In this document: positions 63,211-64,000 of the stretch, one piece after another
Layout: every line of letters begins with the position of its first letter
Numbering within the stretch: the first letter of the stretch is position 1
Assembly (NCBI RefSeq): GCF_025359345.1
Contig: NZ_JANYGQ010000018.1
Span: forward strand, 124,001 to 188,000
DNA from: Mucilaginibacter sp.
GTDB taxonomy: Bacteria; Bacteroidota; Bacteroidia; Sphingobacteriales; Sphingobacteriaceae
Direction: 5' to 3'
Length of the DNA: 64,000 nucleotides
Translations under genes and position numbers: made by a program
Notes under the pieces: generated by a model
The model's input: the letters and a program-made list of their open reading frames with translations, nothing else
Told to the model about the DNA's origin: nothing
Databases searched by the model: none

Positions 63211-64000
63211 ATGGAAGAAGCAGAAAAAGACCCTCAACATCATATTATTATAAAAGGCGCCCGGGTACACAACCTTAAAAATATGGATGTGGCCATACCT
63301 AAAAACAAGCTGGTGGTGATCACCGGTATGTCGGGTTCGGGCAAGTCGTCGCTGGCTTTTGATACGCTTTATGCCGAAGGGCAGCGCCGTTATGTAGAGA
63401 GCCTTTCATCATACGCGCGCCAGTTTTTGGGCCGCATGAACAAGCCCGATGTTGATTATATTAAAGGAATTGCCCCCGCAATAGCTATTGAGCAAAAGGT
63501 TATCACTTCAAACCCTCGGTCAACCGTTGGTACATCAACTGAAATTTACGATTATTTAAAACTCCTGTTTTCCCGTATCGGCAAAACTATTTCGCCGGTA
63601 TCAGGCGGTTTGGTTAAGAAAGATTCGGTTACTGATGTCATTAATTTTATAATGACGCTGCCGGCCGAAACCATGGTGACTATACTTTGCCCGCTTTACC
63701 CGCACAATAACCGCAGCCTGAAAGAGGAGTTGGCCGTATTGATGCAAAAAGGCTTTGTAAGGGTCGAATTCCGTGGCAAATTATCCAAAATTGAGGATTT
63801 GCTGGAGGATATGAGCATTGTGGACGATGGCAGCTGGCTGGTTGAAGAAGTAAACGGGGAAGAAGTTGGGGTGAAAGCGAAAGCCGGGAAGACCAAGGCA
63901 AAAAGCAAAAAGGCAGAGGTCGTGGCTGAGGAGGTTGCTCCCCAGGCGGCAATCCAAACGGTAAGAATTGTAATCGACCGTATCTCCAAAAACGAAGAAG
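63211..64000 (+). CDS. uvrA: Excinuclease ABC subunit A (partial, 5' end)
   Basis: The first 263 codons of UvrA run off the window edge. Walker [21 protein letters not shown] is at about residues 44-63, followed by [16 protein letters not shown] and [20 protein letters not shown]; these are diagnostic of UvrA. The UvrB-binding region shows a Lys/Ala/Glu-rich low-complexity insertion at about 221-247 before VRIVIDRI. UvrA recognises DNA damage with UvrB. ATG 63211 follows a stop and a period-7 repeat. Confidence 0.97.
   Translation, partial: MEEAEKDPQHHIIIKGARVHNLKNMDVAIPKNKLVVITGMSGSGKSSLAFDTLYAEGQRRYVESLSSYARQFLGRMNKPDVDYIKGIAPAIAIEQKVITSNPRSTVGTSTEIYDYLKLLFSRIGKTISPVSGGLVKKDSVTDVINFIMTLPAETMVTILCPLYPHNNRSLKEELAVLMQKGFVRVEFRGKLSKIEDLLEDMSIVDDGSWLVEEVNGEEVGVKAKAGKTKAKSKKAEVVAEEVAPQAAIQTVRIVIDRISKNEE

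Noticed and set aside
1..64000. tRNA or rRNA genes
   Set aside because: No T-loop/anticodon pattern or rRNA signature was found in the intergenic regions read by eye; a covariance-model scan would be decisive.

Overview
The window is chromosomal DNA of a Bacteroidota bacterium, most likely family Sphingobacteriaceae (Mucilaginibacter/Pedobacter type). The grounds are the gene repertoire (TlpA/DUF4369 thioredoxins, M13 and M14 peptidases, DUF1501/DUF1549/DUF1553 proteins, Bacteroidota-style ECF sigma factors), promoters of the TTG-N20-TAnnTTTG type, weak Shine-Dalgarno signals, and intergenic repeats of kinds I associate with this family. The genus is inference. No tRNA, rRNA, CRISPR array or transposase was seen.

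Layout. 1-2.4 kb: an ECF sigma / anti-sigma / DUF4097-like envelope operon (minus strand). 2.5-7.4 kb: a NadR-like P-loop kinase and two tandem M13 metallopeptidases. 8.1-10.5 kb: acyl-CoA dehydrogenase and a secreted thioredoxin-fold protein. 10.8-11.7 kb: two small membrane proteins. 11.7-21.0 kb: a minus-strand cluster of planctomycete-style exported proteins (DUF1549/1553 cytochrome lipoprotein, DUF1501 protein, NHL-type propeller, cytochrome/LRR membrane protein, GMC oxidoreductase), probably one envelope oxidation system of unknown substrate. 21.4-24.5 kb: two paralogous small proteins sharing an unusual Cys-Pro tail, a membrane protein, a histidine kinase and a LuxR-type regulator, all co-directional. 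24.6-27.9 kb: ABC exporter, secreted protein, acetyltransferase.

28.5-41.2 kb: translation block rplM-rpsI-rpsB-tsf, nagA, pyrH and frr. pyrH and frr, usually neighbours, are separated by about 6.9 kb of accessory DNA: a lipocalin, a toxin-antitoxin (TA) pair with a frameshifted toxin, a second TA pair bracketed by long direct repeats, and a restriction-modification system (MvaI/BcnI-like nuclease, Dcm-like cytosine methyltransferase, controller protein with a C-box, Vsr repair nuclease). The restriction-modification part is visibly AT-richer than its surroundings.

41.6-64 kb: OmpA-like lipoprotein, Gly/Tyr-rich secreted protein, a trio of uncharacterised secreted proteins, two tandem TlpA proteins, an arginase-fold protein with altered metal ligands, glnS, a cyclase-family protein, dipeptide epimerase, an uncharacterised conserved protein, rhomboid protease, M14 peptidase, a YjbR protein, an outer-membrane barrel, pepT, a lipoprotein, a MaoC protein, an ECF sigma factor and the 5' part of uvrA.

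Intergenic DNA is rich in repeats: about 150-180-bp terminal-inverted-repeat elements (six full copies and one partial), some carrying smaller nested palindromes; paired-hairpin elements; and short arrays with strict 7- or 9-bp periodicity, often in inverted pairs next to gene ends.
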